Assembly (NCBI GenBank): GCA_944363695.1
Contig: CALVUW010000067.1
Location: 1 to 6,389, forward strand
DNA length: 6,389 nucleotides
Source of the DNA: an uncultured Bacilli bacterium
GTDB taxonomy: Bacteria; Bacillota_I; Bacilli_A; RF39; UBA660
Direction: 5' to 3'
Shown: one piece after another, positions 1-6,230 of the stretch
How the letters are laid out: the number at the start of each line of letters is the position of its first letter
Numbering within the stretch: the first letter of the stretch is position 1
Notes under the pieces: generated by a model
Database searches by the model: none
What the model was told of the DNA's origin: nothing
What the model saw: only the letters and a program-made list of their open reading frames with translations
Translations under genes and position numbers: made by a program

Positions 1-2
1 AG

Positions 3-10
3 AGGAGGTG
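3..10 (+). promoter_or_regulatory. Strong Shine-Dalgarno site for ricT
   Basis: AGGAGGTG matches the 16S anti-SD consensus over eight bases and lies four bases before the ATG at 15. It fixes the ricT start even though nothing further upstream is visible, and shows that the first gene is complete at its 5' end. The promoter of the operon lies outside the window. Confidence 0.9.
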
Positions 11-14
11 TAAT

Positions 15-806
15 ATGAAATTAGTAGAAGTATATTACAAAGTAAAAGATTTGCATAAATCTTCAGAATATTGTTTAGTATCTGAAAAATTATTGCCTCA
101 TTTAAATTTGGATGATGAAGTTATAGTTGAAATATCAAACACTGTGCAAACAGCAATAATTAAAACGATAAATGATGTAATTGAAGAAGATATGCCTATT
201 GTAACCGCAACTGTTCTTCGCAAAGCGACTACAGCTGATCAACGACAAGAAACACAAAATGATAAAGACAGTGATTTAGCTTTAAGCTTTGCCCAAGAAC
301 AAGCCAAAAAGTTAAAGTTAGATATGCATTTTGTAGATTCATTCTATACTTTCGATCGTAAGCAATTATATTTAACATATGTTGCTGATATGCGTATTGA
401 TTTTCGTGAATTAACTAAAATATTAGCACAAAAGTATAAAACGCGAATTGAGCTAAGACAAATCGGAGTTCGTGATAAAGCTAAAAAAATAGGGGGATTA
501 GGGCCATGCGGATTGTTTTTATGCTGTAATACCTTTTTAACAGACTTTATTAGTGTATCTATTAATATGGCTAAAAACCAAAATTTAGCTTTAAATCCTT
601 CTAAAATTAATGGATTGTGTGGTCGTTTGTTGTGCTGTTTAAATTATGAAGATCAAACTTATACAGAGCTTAAAAAAAATTTACCGTCTGTAGGTACGAT
701 GATAGAGTCTGAAAATGGCCTTGGTAAGGTTATTGCTGTAGATATTTTGCGTCAAACTTATACTTTGGAATTTTCTAATAAAGAGATTATTGAGGTAACC
801 GTTTAA
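15..806 (+). CDS. ricT: RicT (YaaT), PSP1-domain Fe-S subunit of the RNase Y specificity (Ric) complex
   Basis: 263-residue cytosolic protein of the PSP1/YaaT family. In Bacillus subtilis RicT joins RicA (YmcA) and RicF (YlbF) in a [4Fe-4S]-containing complex that directs RNase Y to polycistronic mRNAs and affects competence, biofilm and sporulation decisions. The PSP1 core is clear: DFRELTKIL (129-137), RIELRQIGVRD (144-154), then two cysteine clusters, GPCGLFLCC (C165, C170, C171) and GLCGRLLCC (C202, C207, C208), joined by MAKNQNLALNPSKI. These six cysteines match the family's cluster ligands. The N-terminal ~85 residues are much less familiar: the usual GxxYGxV-type segment is replaced by a stretch around NTVQTAII (42-49), followed by a polar linker (70-88). 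Length is close to the roughly 275-residue Bacillus protein. RicA and RicF are not encoded here. The stop codon is one base before trmN6. The family is certain; the physiological role is inferred from Bacillus. Confidence 0.93.
   Translation: MKLVEVYYKVKDLHKSSEYCLVSEKLLPHLNLDDEVIVEISNTVQTAIIKTINDVIEEDMPIVTATVLRKATTADQRQETQNDKDSDLALSFAQEQAKKLKLDMHFVDSFYTFDRKQLYLTYVADMRIDFRELTKILAQKYKTRIELRQIGVRDKAKKIGGLGPCGLFLCCNTFLTDFISVSINMAKNQNLALNPSKINGLCGRLLCCLNYEDQTYTELKKNLPSVGTMIESENGLGKVIAVDILRQTYTLEFSNKEIIEVTV
792..796 (+). promoter_or_regulatory. Weak, distant ribosome binding site for trmN6
   Basis: GAGGT inside the last codons of ricT is the only SD-like string before the ATG at 808, and it is 11 bases away, longer than usual. 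The other genes in the window have stronger and closer sites. With only one base between the ricT stop and this start, trmN6 probably depends on coupling to ricT translation. That is an inference from spacing. Confidence 0.45.
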
Positions 807-807
807 A

Positions 808-1491
808 ATGTTAAAGCTAGAAGAACTATATCATAAAGGTCATACTTTTTATATGTATCACAAGGATACATCTTTTAAATTAACTACAGATAGTGTTCTA
901 GTTGCTGATTTTATAAAATTAACTAAAAAAGACAATCGATTGGTTGATTTTGGTACTGGCCTTGGAACGATATTACTATTGGTTGCAGCTAGATCTACAA
1001 TTTCAATGATTGGATTAGAATTGGATTCAGAAACAGCAGCAATAGCACGGGAAACTGTGAAATACAATCATTTAGAAAATCAAATTCAAATTATTACTAC
1101 TAGAATTCAAGATGTTTCTAATTATATAGCTAATAACAGCATTGATGTTGTTATCAGCAATCCGCCTTATTTTAAAGTATATGAAGGTTCACCGTTAAAT
1201 AGTACTCGTACTAAAATGATTGCTAGGCATGAAATAGAAATTACGTTTGAAGAATTAGTTCAATCAGCTAATAAAATATTGAAAGAACATGGTAGATTTG
1301 TTTTTATTCATCGAGTAGATAGAATGATAGAAATTTTAGAAATTTTAAAGAAGTATAAATTTGAACCAAAACGTATGAGAATGATTCATGATACAAAAGA
1401 ACAGGGTGCTGTTTTATTTTTAATGGAAGCTACTAAACAGGGAAAATCTGGCTTAAAGATAGAAGCACCACTTATTTTAAAGGAGGGATGA
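808..1491 (+). CDS. trmN6: TrmN6 / YabB-type tRNA1(Val) (adenine37-N6)-methyltransferase
   Basis: 227-residue Rossmann-fold SAM-dependent methyltransferase. E. coli TrmN6 (YfiC) methylates A37 of tRNA1(Val); YabB is the Bacillus relative at the same chromosomal position. Visible motifs are an N-terminal segment ending KLTTDSVLVADF (24-35), typical of the family; SAM-binding motif I VDFGTGLGT (46-54); the acidic motif II in GLELD (69-73, E71 likely contacting the ribose); and the catalytic NPPY motif (118-121) of amino N6-adenine methyltransferases. The ARHE segment (139-142) and GRFVFIHR (162-169) are further hallmarks of this subfamily. Start chosen: the ATG at 808, one base after the ricT stop and preserving the full N-terminal family region. 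The last codons (Lys-Glu-Gly) double as the SD of rsmI. In Bacillus a GIY-YIG gene (yazA) follows; here it is absent. Methyltransferase identity is very secure; the exact tRNA substrate is assigned by family. Confidence 0.9.
   Translation: MLKLEELYHKGHTFYMYHKDTSFKLTTDSVLVADFIKLTKKDNRLVDFGTGLGTILLLVAARSTISMIGLELDSETAAIARETVKYNHLENQIQIITTRIQDVSNYIANNSIDVVISNPPYFKVYEGSPLNSTRTKMIARHEIEITFEELVQSANKILKEHGRFVFIHRVDRMIEILEILKKYKFEPKRMRMIHDTKEQGAVLFLMEATKQGKSGLKIEAPLILKEG
1480..1486 (+). promoter_or_regulatory. Shine-Dalgarno site for rsmI embedded in trmN6
   Basis: AAGGAGG lies within the final codons of trmN6, six bases before the rsmI ATG at 1493. The ribosome ending trmN6 at 1489-1491 covers this site, an arrangement typical of translational coupling. 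It supports 1493 as the start. Confidence 0.85.
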
Positions 1492-1492
1492 T

Positions 1493-2326
1493 ATGAATAA
1501 TAAACCTAATTTATATTTAATACCAACCCCGATTGGAAATTTGGATGACATTACGATTCGCGCATTAAAAACTTTGGAATTAGTCGATGTTATTTTTTGT
1601 GAAGACACACGTGAAACTACTAAATTGCTCCATCATTACCATATAAAAAACAAACTAGTAAGCTGTCATGAATTTAACGAAGAAAAAATGAAAGAAAAGG
1701 TTCTTTCTTATCTGCAATTAGGAAGTAATGTAGGGGTAGTAACAGATCAGGGCACGCCATTAATAAGTGATCCCGGTTATAAAATTGTTGAATTTATAAT
1801 AGAACATCATTATACTGTAATTAGTTTACCTGGTCCTACTGCATTTGTTCCTGCGTTAACTATCTCTGGTTTACCGCCACAACCTTTTCTTTTTTATGGC
1901 TTTTTAAATGCTAAAGAGGTAAAGCAAAAAAAAGAATTAGAAATTTTAAAAGTTTTTCCGTATACAGTTATATTTTATGAAGCACCTCATCGTATTTTAA
2001 AAACATTGCAAGTCCTAAATTCTGTATTTGGTGATAGAAAAGCTTGTGTTGTAAGAGAAATTTCAAAAAAATACGAAACAGCTTATTATGGTTCTTTAAC
2101 AGAAATTAAGAGTTCAATTAATGAACCCAAAGGAGAATTTGTGATTGTAGTAGAAGGAGCTCGGACGGAAACTGAACTAGAAAATTTATCTATTTCAGAA
2201 CATATAGAATTATATTTAGCAGATGGCATGAGTACAAATGATGCTATAAAAAAAGTAGCAAAAGAGCGTCATATAGCCAAATCTATTATTTATAAAGAAT
2301 ACCATCAAAATAAAGAAGGTGAATGA
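1493..2326 (+). CDS. rsmI: RsmI, 16S rRNA (cytidine1402-2'-O)-methyltransferase
   Basis: 277-residue member of the tetrapyrrole (corrin/porphyrin) methylase superfamily. RsmI uses SAM to 2'-O-methylate C1402 of 16S rRNA in the ribosomal P site. Motifs in order: LIPTPIGNLDDIT (9-21), the canonical family opening; FCEDTR (35-40); TDQGTPLISDPG (84-95), the SAM-site loop; LPGPTAFVPALTISGLP (112-128); FYEAPHR (161-167); VREISKKYE (187-195); and KGEFVIVVEG (213-222). The C-terminal 40 residues include STNDAIKKVAKER (247-259), matching the small helical domain usual in full-length RsmI. Length is close to the 280-290 residues typical of the family. The loop reads TDQGTP where most homologues I know have SDAGTP. 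The gene begins one base after trmN6 and ends one base before pth, so all three are probably co-translated. It corresponds to Bacillus yabC/yraL-type proteins next to yabB. Confidence 0.95.
   Translation: MNNKPNLYLIPTPIGNLDDITIRALKTLELVDVIFCEDTRETTKLLHHYHIKNKLVSCHEFNEEKMKEKVLSYLQLGSNVGVVTDQGTPLISDPGYKIVEFIIEHHYTVISLPGPTAFVPALTISGLPPQPFLFYGFLNAKEVKQKKELEILKVFPYTVIFYEAPHRILKTLQVLNSVFGDRKACVVREISKKYETAYYGSLTEIKSSINEPKGEFVIVVEGARTETELENLSISEHIELYLADGMSTNDAIKKVAKERHIAKSIIYKEYHQNKEGE
2313..2322 (+). promoter_or_regulatory. Ribosome binding site that decides the pth start
   Basis: AAGAAGGTGA matches the extended SD consensus AAGGAGGTGA at nine of ten bases and ends five bases before the ATG at 2328. 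An upstream in-frame GTG at 2319 lies inside this site, so it cannot be served by it. The start is therefore 2328, giving a protein that begins MKLIVGLGNPG as Pth proteins normally do. Confidence 0.85.
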
Positions 2327-2327
2327 T

Positions 2328-2888
2328 ATGAAATTAATTGTTGGACTAGGAAATCCTGGAAAAGAATATGAAAATACGCGTCATAATACAGGTTTCTATT
2401 TTTTAGATCATTATGAAACCTTAAAAAATTATACATGGAAAGAAAAATATCATTCCTTATATGTGGAATTGACAATAAATCACGAAAAAGTCATTTTTAT
2501 CAAACCACAAACTTATATGAATAATTCTGGAGAGGCAGTTGCTGCTTTTGCTAATTATTATCACATATCTACTTCAGATATATTGATTATTAGCGATGAT
2601 TTGGCTTTACCTCTTGGTCAGTATAGACTTCGTTCCCATGGTAGTTGTGGTGGTCATAATGGTTTGCGTAGTATAGAACAACATTTACATACTGATACTT
2701 ATAATCGGTTAAGAATTGGGATTGCATCTTCTACCATTCATGATACTGTGAGCTATGTTTTAGGTAAATTTTCTATTGAGGAACAAAAAATACTATCATC
2801 GCTAGTCGATACAGTTAATCAAATCATAACAGACTATATTCTTCTTGATTTTAATGAATTAATGAATAAATATAATCATCGAAAGTAG
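2328..2888 (+). CDS. pth: Peptidyl-tRNA hydrolase (Pth1 family)
   Basis: 186-residue cytosolic esterase that cleaves peptidyl-tRNA released from stalled ribosomes and so recycles tRNA; called spoVC in Bacillus subtilis. Motifs: MKLIVGLGNPG (1-11, N9 matching E. coli N10), TRHNTG (17-22, catalytic base H19 matching H20), PQTYMNNSG (60-68, M64 and N65 matching M67 and N68), ISDDLALPLG (88-97, D90 matching D93), and GGHNGLRS (108-115, N111 matching N114). All catalytic and substrate-binding residues are thus present and the length is normal. One oddity is the sequence DDLALPLG where most homologues read DELDLPPG or similar, so an acidic residue is replaced by Ala93. The start at 2328 leaves one base after the rsmI stop. 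A longer frame from GTG 2319 would add three residues and is disfavoured. mfd follows after eight bases. In Bacillus the small gene fin lies between pth and mfd; here there is no room for it. Confidence 0.96.
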   Translation: MKLIVGLGNPGKEYENTRHNTGFYFLDHYETLKNYTWKEKYHSLYVELTINHEKVIFIKPQTYMNNSGEAVAAFANYYHISTSDILIISDDLALPLGQYRLRSHGSCGGHNGLRSIEQHLHTDTYNRLRIGIASSTIHDTVSYVLGKFSIEEQKILSSLVDTVNQIITDYILLDFNELMNKYNHRK

Positions 2889-2893
2889 GGGGT
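2887..2893 (+). promoter_or_regulatory. Ribosome binding site for mfd
   Basis: AGGGGGT overlaps the pth stop codon (2886-2888) and ends three bases before the mfd ATG at 2897. It is one mismatch from AGGAGGT, so a good site, and supports the ATG at 2897. Overlap with the preceding stop suggests coupled translation of pth and mfd. Confidence 0.75.
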
Positions 2894-2896
2894 ACA

Positions 2897-5800
2897 ATGT
2901 TAGATTCGTTTTTTCCAACTATATATGATAAAGATGTTGCTTTTACTGGATTGACAGAAGAGCTTTTTTCTATGTATGTAACACAATTACATAAACAACA
3001 AAGAAATATTATTATTATGACAGCTAGTCTGATCGAAGCGAACAACTTATTTTCTTCACTTGCTAATTATACAGATCAAGTATTGTTGTTTCCGATGGAT
3101 GATTTTTTAACGAGCGAAGCCATTGCGATCAGTCCTGACTTGATGATTTCAAGGTTAGAAACTTTGCAGAGTATCGAAACTGGTGAGCCAAAAATAATCA
3201 TTACTAATTTAATGGGATACTTACGTTTTTTACCAGTAAGAAAATTATATCAACAGCAAATTATTTCATTAAAAGAAGAACAAGAAATCCCTCCTAAAAA
3301 ACTAGTTCAGCAATTAGCAAAGATTGGTTATAATCGGCAAAGTTTAGTAACAAAAACTGCAGAATTTGGTGAACGCGGTTTTGTAGTAGATGTTTTTCCA
3401 ATTGGAGAGGACCATCCTATTCGTATTGAATTTTTTGGAGATACAATTGATTCTATTCGTTATTTTGATGAAAAAAATCAACGTTCAATTGCTGCTATTA
3501 AAAAAATAGATATTTATCCTGCAACTGAAATTTTAGCAGATTGCGATATACCAATGGAAAAGATGCAAGCGAAATACTTGCCTTTATATACAAAAGTTGC
3601 AAACATCGCAGCATATCTACCTGATGTAGTAACCATTTATAAAGATATAGAACAAATTAAAACCTCGTATTATCAGTTACAAACTGAAATAATGGAATAT
3701 CAGCAAAGTAAAGATTCTGCATTTCAACAGTCGTATATGTTTTCGTTTGAATCATTAATGGATGAACATGCTATTGAGTATTTAACACTTGATAATATTT
3801 CACCATCTAAAAAACGTTTAATAGATTTTCAGGCAAAGGAAATTCCTTCCTTCCAAGAAAATCAAGAAGCCATCGAAAAGTTTCTTCGTCAACAATTAAA
3901 CGACCAGAAGACCGTTGTAATTTGTTTACCAGACTATCAATTGCAGAGTTTACAGAAAAAGTTGCACTTTTCTTTTGTAGTCACAGATATAAATCACCTT
4001 AAACCAGCATCAATAAACTTAGTTTCGTATGATATGTCAAAAGGCTTCATCTATCAGAACTATGTTATTTTAACAGCTAATGAATTATTTCAAACGCAAA
4101 CATCTAGAAAAAAATATAAGACAAAGTTTAAATATGCTAGTAAAATTACAGATATTAATAAATTAGAAATTGGTGATTATGTTGTCCATCAAATTCACGG
4201 AATTGGTCAATATAATGGTTTAACAACATTAGAACAAGGTGGTATTAAAAAAGATTATTTAGAAGTACTTTATCAAGGAAATGATAAATTATATATTCCA
4301 GTAGAAAAAATAGAATTATTATCAAAATATACTGGAAAAGAAGGAGTAGCACCAACGATATATAGATTAGGTGGTACACAATGGGGAAAAGTAAAACAAA
4401 GAGTAAAGAAAAAAGTTCAGGATATGGCTGCTGAATTATTGCATTTACAGGCAGAAAGAGAAAGTAGGAAAGGCTTTTCTTTTTCTAAAGATACCGAATT
4501 ACAACGAGAATTTGAAGAAGCTTTTCCTTATATACCTACTAATGACCAATTATTAGCCACTTCCCAAATAAAAAAAGATATGGAACGTCCTATTCCGATG
4601 GATAGATTATTAGTAGGAGATGTAGGATATGGAAAAACAGAAGTTGCATTTCGTGCTATTTTTAAAGCCATTATGGATAATAAGCAAGTGTTGTTGTTAT
4701 GTCCAACCACTATTTTGTCTAAACAACATTATGATAACGCAATCGAAAGATTTAAAGATTTTCCAGTTACCATAGGATTATTAAATAGATTCACTTCTCC
4801 CAAAGAAGAAAAACAAATTTTGAATCAATTAGCAACAGGTACAATTGATTTGGTTATTGGTACACATCGACTATTGAGTGATGACATTAAACCTAAGAAT
4901 TTGGGATTACTAATTATTGATGAAGAACAACGGTTTGGCGTTAAACATAAGGAAAAACTAAAACAATACAAATCAAACATCGACGTTCTTACCTTAACAG
5001 CTACACCAATACCACGAACCTTACAAATGTCAATTGTAGGTTTAAGAAGTTTATCATTAATAGAAACACCGCCAGTAGATCGTTATCCTGTACAAACATA
5101 TGTTATTCCAGAAAATAGGCAGTTAATTCGCGAAGCAATTGTAAAAGAGCTTTCTCGTGGTGGACAGGTATTTTTCTTATTTAATTCGGTAGAACATATT
5201 GAACAGAAGGTATTTGAAATTGAAATGTTAGTCCCAGAAGCAAGGGTTATTTATGCTCATGGCCAAATGAATAAAGAAGAAATAGAAAATAGAATGATTC
5301 AATTTGTTAATCATGAAGCAGATATTTTAGTATGTACAACGATTATTGAAACTGGTATTGATATTCCCAATGTTAACACACTTATCATTTTAAATTCTGA
5401 TCGTTTTGGTTTAAGCCAATTATATCAAATTCGTGGACGTGTTGGTCGTAGTAATAAAATTGCTTATTGCTACTTAATGTATACGCCCAATAAAATCTTA
5501 ACAGAGACGGCAGTTAAGCGTTTAAATGTTATTAAAGAATTTACAGAATTAGGTAGTGGTTTTTCGATTGCCACAAGAGACTTATCAATTCGTGGAGCAG
5601 GAGATATTTTAGGTAAAGAACAAGCAGGCTTTATTGATAGCGTTGGTATAGATTTATATTTAAAACTTTTAAATGAAGAAGTAGCACGTTTAAAGGGACT
5701 TCCTGTATCAGAACCTGAAACAGGAGAAGCACAATCTTCTTTATTACAAGTATCAACGCATATTAGTGACTCTTATGTTGCTGATACAGATTTAAAAATA

Positions 5801-6172
5801 GAGATTCATCGTCTTATTAATGAAATTGATAGTAAAGAAAAATTAGAAGAAACCAGAAAAACTTTAGAAGATAGATTTGGAAAACTAGAACCATCATTGA
5901 TTATTTATATGTATGAAGAATGGTTTGAAAAAATGGTACAGCAAATTCCAGTAACCAAGGTAAGGCAAACAAGAAATAGCATTGAATTATACTTTAATAA
6001 ACAGACAACCGAAAAAATAGATACAGAACAGCTATTTTTAAATGCATTCCACATTAATACGATGTTTCGTTTTAAAAGTCATGGAGATGATCTAACAATT
6101 ATCTTGGATACGATAAAATTAGAAAAACATCCTATATTTTATCTAACTGCTTTATTATCTACCTTACTTTAA
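2897..6172 (+). CDS. mfd: Mfd, transcription-repair coupling factor (TRCF)
   Basis: 1091-residue ATP-dependent DNA translocase that pushes or releases RNA polymerase stalled at lesions and recruits UvrA for nucleotide excision repair. Approximate domains: UvrB-like D1a/D2/D1b (1-260), including the UvrA-binding segment around RGFVVDVFP (160-168) and RIEFFGD (176-182); a trimmed D3/linker (270-410); the RNA polymerase-interacting domain (about 423-480), GDYVVHQIHGIGQY (426-439) to KLYIPVEKIELL (464-475); then the RecG-like motor. Motor motifs: FPYIPTNDQ (543-551), Walker A GDVGYGKT (574-581, K580), PTTIL (603-607), GTHRLL (655-660), DEEQ (675-678), TATPIPRT (701-708), IIETGIDIPN (816-825), QLYQIRGRVGRSN (841-853, R847 and R850). 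The translocation (TRG) motif follows, RDLSIRGAGDILG (894-906), and then the C-terminal TRCF/D7 domain (about 955-1075). All motor residues look intact. The protein is shorter than the roughly 1150-1180 residues usual for the family, with most of the loss before the RNA polymerase-interacting domain. Transcription probably continues from pth. Confidence 0.98.
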   Translation: MLDSFFPTIYDKDVAFTGLTEELFSMYVTQLHKQQRNIIIMTASLIEANNLFSSLANYTDQVLLFPMDDFLTSEAIAISPDLMISRLETLQSIETGEPKIIITNLMGYLRFLPVRKLYQQQIISLKEEQEIPPKKLVQQLAKIGYNRQSLVTKTAEFGERGFVVDVFPIGEDHPIRIEFFGDTIDSIRYFDEKNQRSIAAIKKIDIYPATEILADCDIPMEKMQAKYLPLYTKVANIAAYLPDVVTIYKDIEQIKTSYYQLQTEIMEYQQSKDSAFQQSYMFSFESLMDEHAIEYLTLDNISPSKKRLIDFQAKEIPSFQENQEAIEKFLRQQLNDQKTVVICLPDYQLQSLQKKLHFSFVVTDINHLKPASINLVSYDMSKGFIYQNYVILTANELFQTQTSRKKYKTKFKYASKITDINKLEIGDYVVHQIHGIGQYNGLTTLEQGGIKKDYLEVLYQGNDKLYIPVEKIELLSKYTGKEGVAPTIYRLGGTQWGKVKQRVKKKVQDMAAELLHLQAERESRKGFSFSKDTELQREFEEAFPYIPTNDQLLATSQIKKDMERPIPMDRLLVGDVGYGKTEVAFRAIFKAIMDNKQVLLLCPTTILSKQHYDNAIERFKDFPVTIGLLNRFTSPKEEKQILNQLATGTIDLVIGTHRLLSDDIKPKNLGLLIIDEEQRFGVKHKEKLKQYKSNIDVLTLTATPIPRTLQMSIVGLRSLSLIETPPVDRYPVQTYVIPENRQLIREAIVKELSRGGQVFFLFNSVEHIEQKVFEIEMLVPEARVIYAHGQMNKEEIENRMIQFVNHEADILVCTTIIETGIDIPNVNTLIILNSDRFGLSQLYQIRGRVGRSNKIAYCYLMYTPNKILTETAVKRLNVIKEFTELGSGFSIATRDLSIRGAGDILGKEQAGFIDSVGIDLYLKLLNEEVARLKGLPVSEPETGEAQSSLLQVSTHISDSYVADTDLKIEIHRLINEIDSKEKLEETRKTLEDRFGKLEPSLIIYMYEEWFEKMVQQIPVTKVRQTRNSIELYFNKQTTEKIDTEQLFLNAFHINTMFRFKSHGDDLTIILDTIKLEKHPIFYLTALLSTLL

Positions 6173-6175
6173 TTA

Positions 6176-6196
6176 TTCTTGACGAATTGTTAAGAG
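6176..6196 (+). terminator. Weak hairpin after mfd, possible attenuator or inefficient terminator
   Basis: TTCTTGAC (6176-6183) can pair with GTTAAGAG (6189-6196) around the five-base loop GAATT, giving an eight-pair stem with only two G-C pairs and two G-T wobbles. The bases after it (6199-6208) are pyrimidine-rich but do not form a clean T tract. As an intrinsic terminator it is poor, so partial readthrough from mfd into the next gene is likely. It also overlaps the candidate -35 element, so the pairing may be incidental. Confidence 0.22.
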
Positions 6197-6207
6197 CCTG
6201 TTATTCT
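6179..6207 (+). promoter_or_regulatory. Candidate housekeeping-sigma promoter with extended -10
   Basis: TTGACG (6179-6184, five of six to the -35 consensus) is followed after exactly 17 bases by TATTCT (6202-6207, four of six to the -10). A TG pair at 6199-6200 sits one base upstream of that, the extended -10 arrangement common in low-GC Gram-positives. Initiation would fall near 6214, leaving a leader of about 17 bases with the SD at 6217-6223. A competing -10, TAAAAT (6208-6213), has a poor 15-base spacing to TTGTTA (6187-6192) and would start transcription inside the SD. This suggests that the gene at 6231 can be transcribed independently of the operon. Confidence 0.45.
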
Positions 6208-6216
6208 TAAAATATT

Positions 6217-6223
6217 AGGGAGG
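6217..6223 (+). promoter_or_regulatory. Shine-Dalgarno site for the gene at 6231
   Basis: AGGGAGG is one base from the AGGAGG-type consensus and ends seven bases before the ATG at 6231. It is the main evidence that the truncated frame at the window end is a real gene with this start. Confidence 0.75.
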
Positions 6224-6230
6224 CTAGATA

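Larger units (their letters stand above)
6173..6208 (+). repeat. 8-base direct repeat flanking the mfd 3' junction
   Basis: TTATTCTT occurs at 6173-6180, immediately after the mfd stop, and again at 6201-6208, 28 bases apart start to start. The second copy overlaps the candidate -10 element at 6202-6207; the first overlaps the -35 element at 6179-6184. In AT-rich DNA an 8-base repeat can arise by chance. A 28-base offset is not an integral number of helical turns (about 2.7), so a paired operator is not strongly suggested. Confidence 0.3.

Noticed and set aside
858..1067. Minus-strand open frame of 69 codons inside trmN6
   Set aside because: It lies wholly opposite the conserved motif I region of a clear methyltransferase, has no convincing SD, and its product resembles no known protein.
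1926..1933. Run of eight A in rsmI (and another at 672-679 in ricT) as programmed frameshift sites
   Set aside because: The rsmI run does contain A AAA AAA in frame, but no stimulatory hairpin or SD-like element is evident, both proteins are full length in the zero frame, and such runs are expected at this base composition.
2319..2327. GTG start for pth at 2319
   Set aside because: The GTG lies inside the best SD sequence, would overlap rsmI by eight bases, and adds MND before the canonical MKLIVGLGNPG start.
2851..3045. Minus-strand open frame of 64 codons across the pth/mfd junction, with a hydrophobic stretch
   Set aside because: It overlaps the ends of two well-supported genes. The hydrophobic run arises from the complement of the AT-rich N-terminal mfd codons; no independent support was seen.
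4528..4710. Minus-strand open frame of 60 codons inside mfd
   Set aside because: It is antisense to the Walker A region of mfd, where codon constraint on the sense strand explains the open frame.
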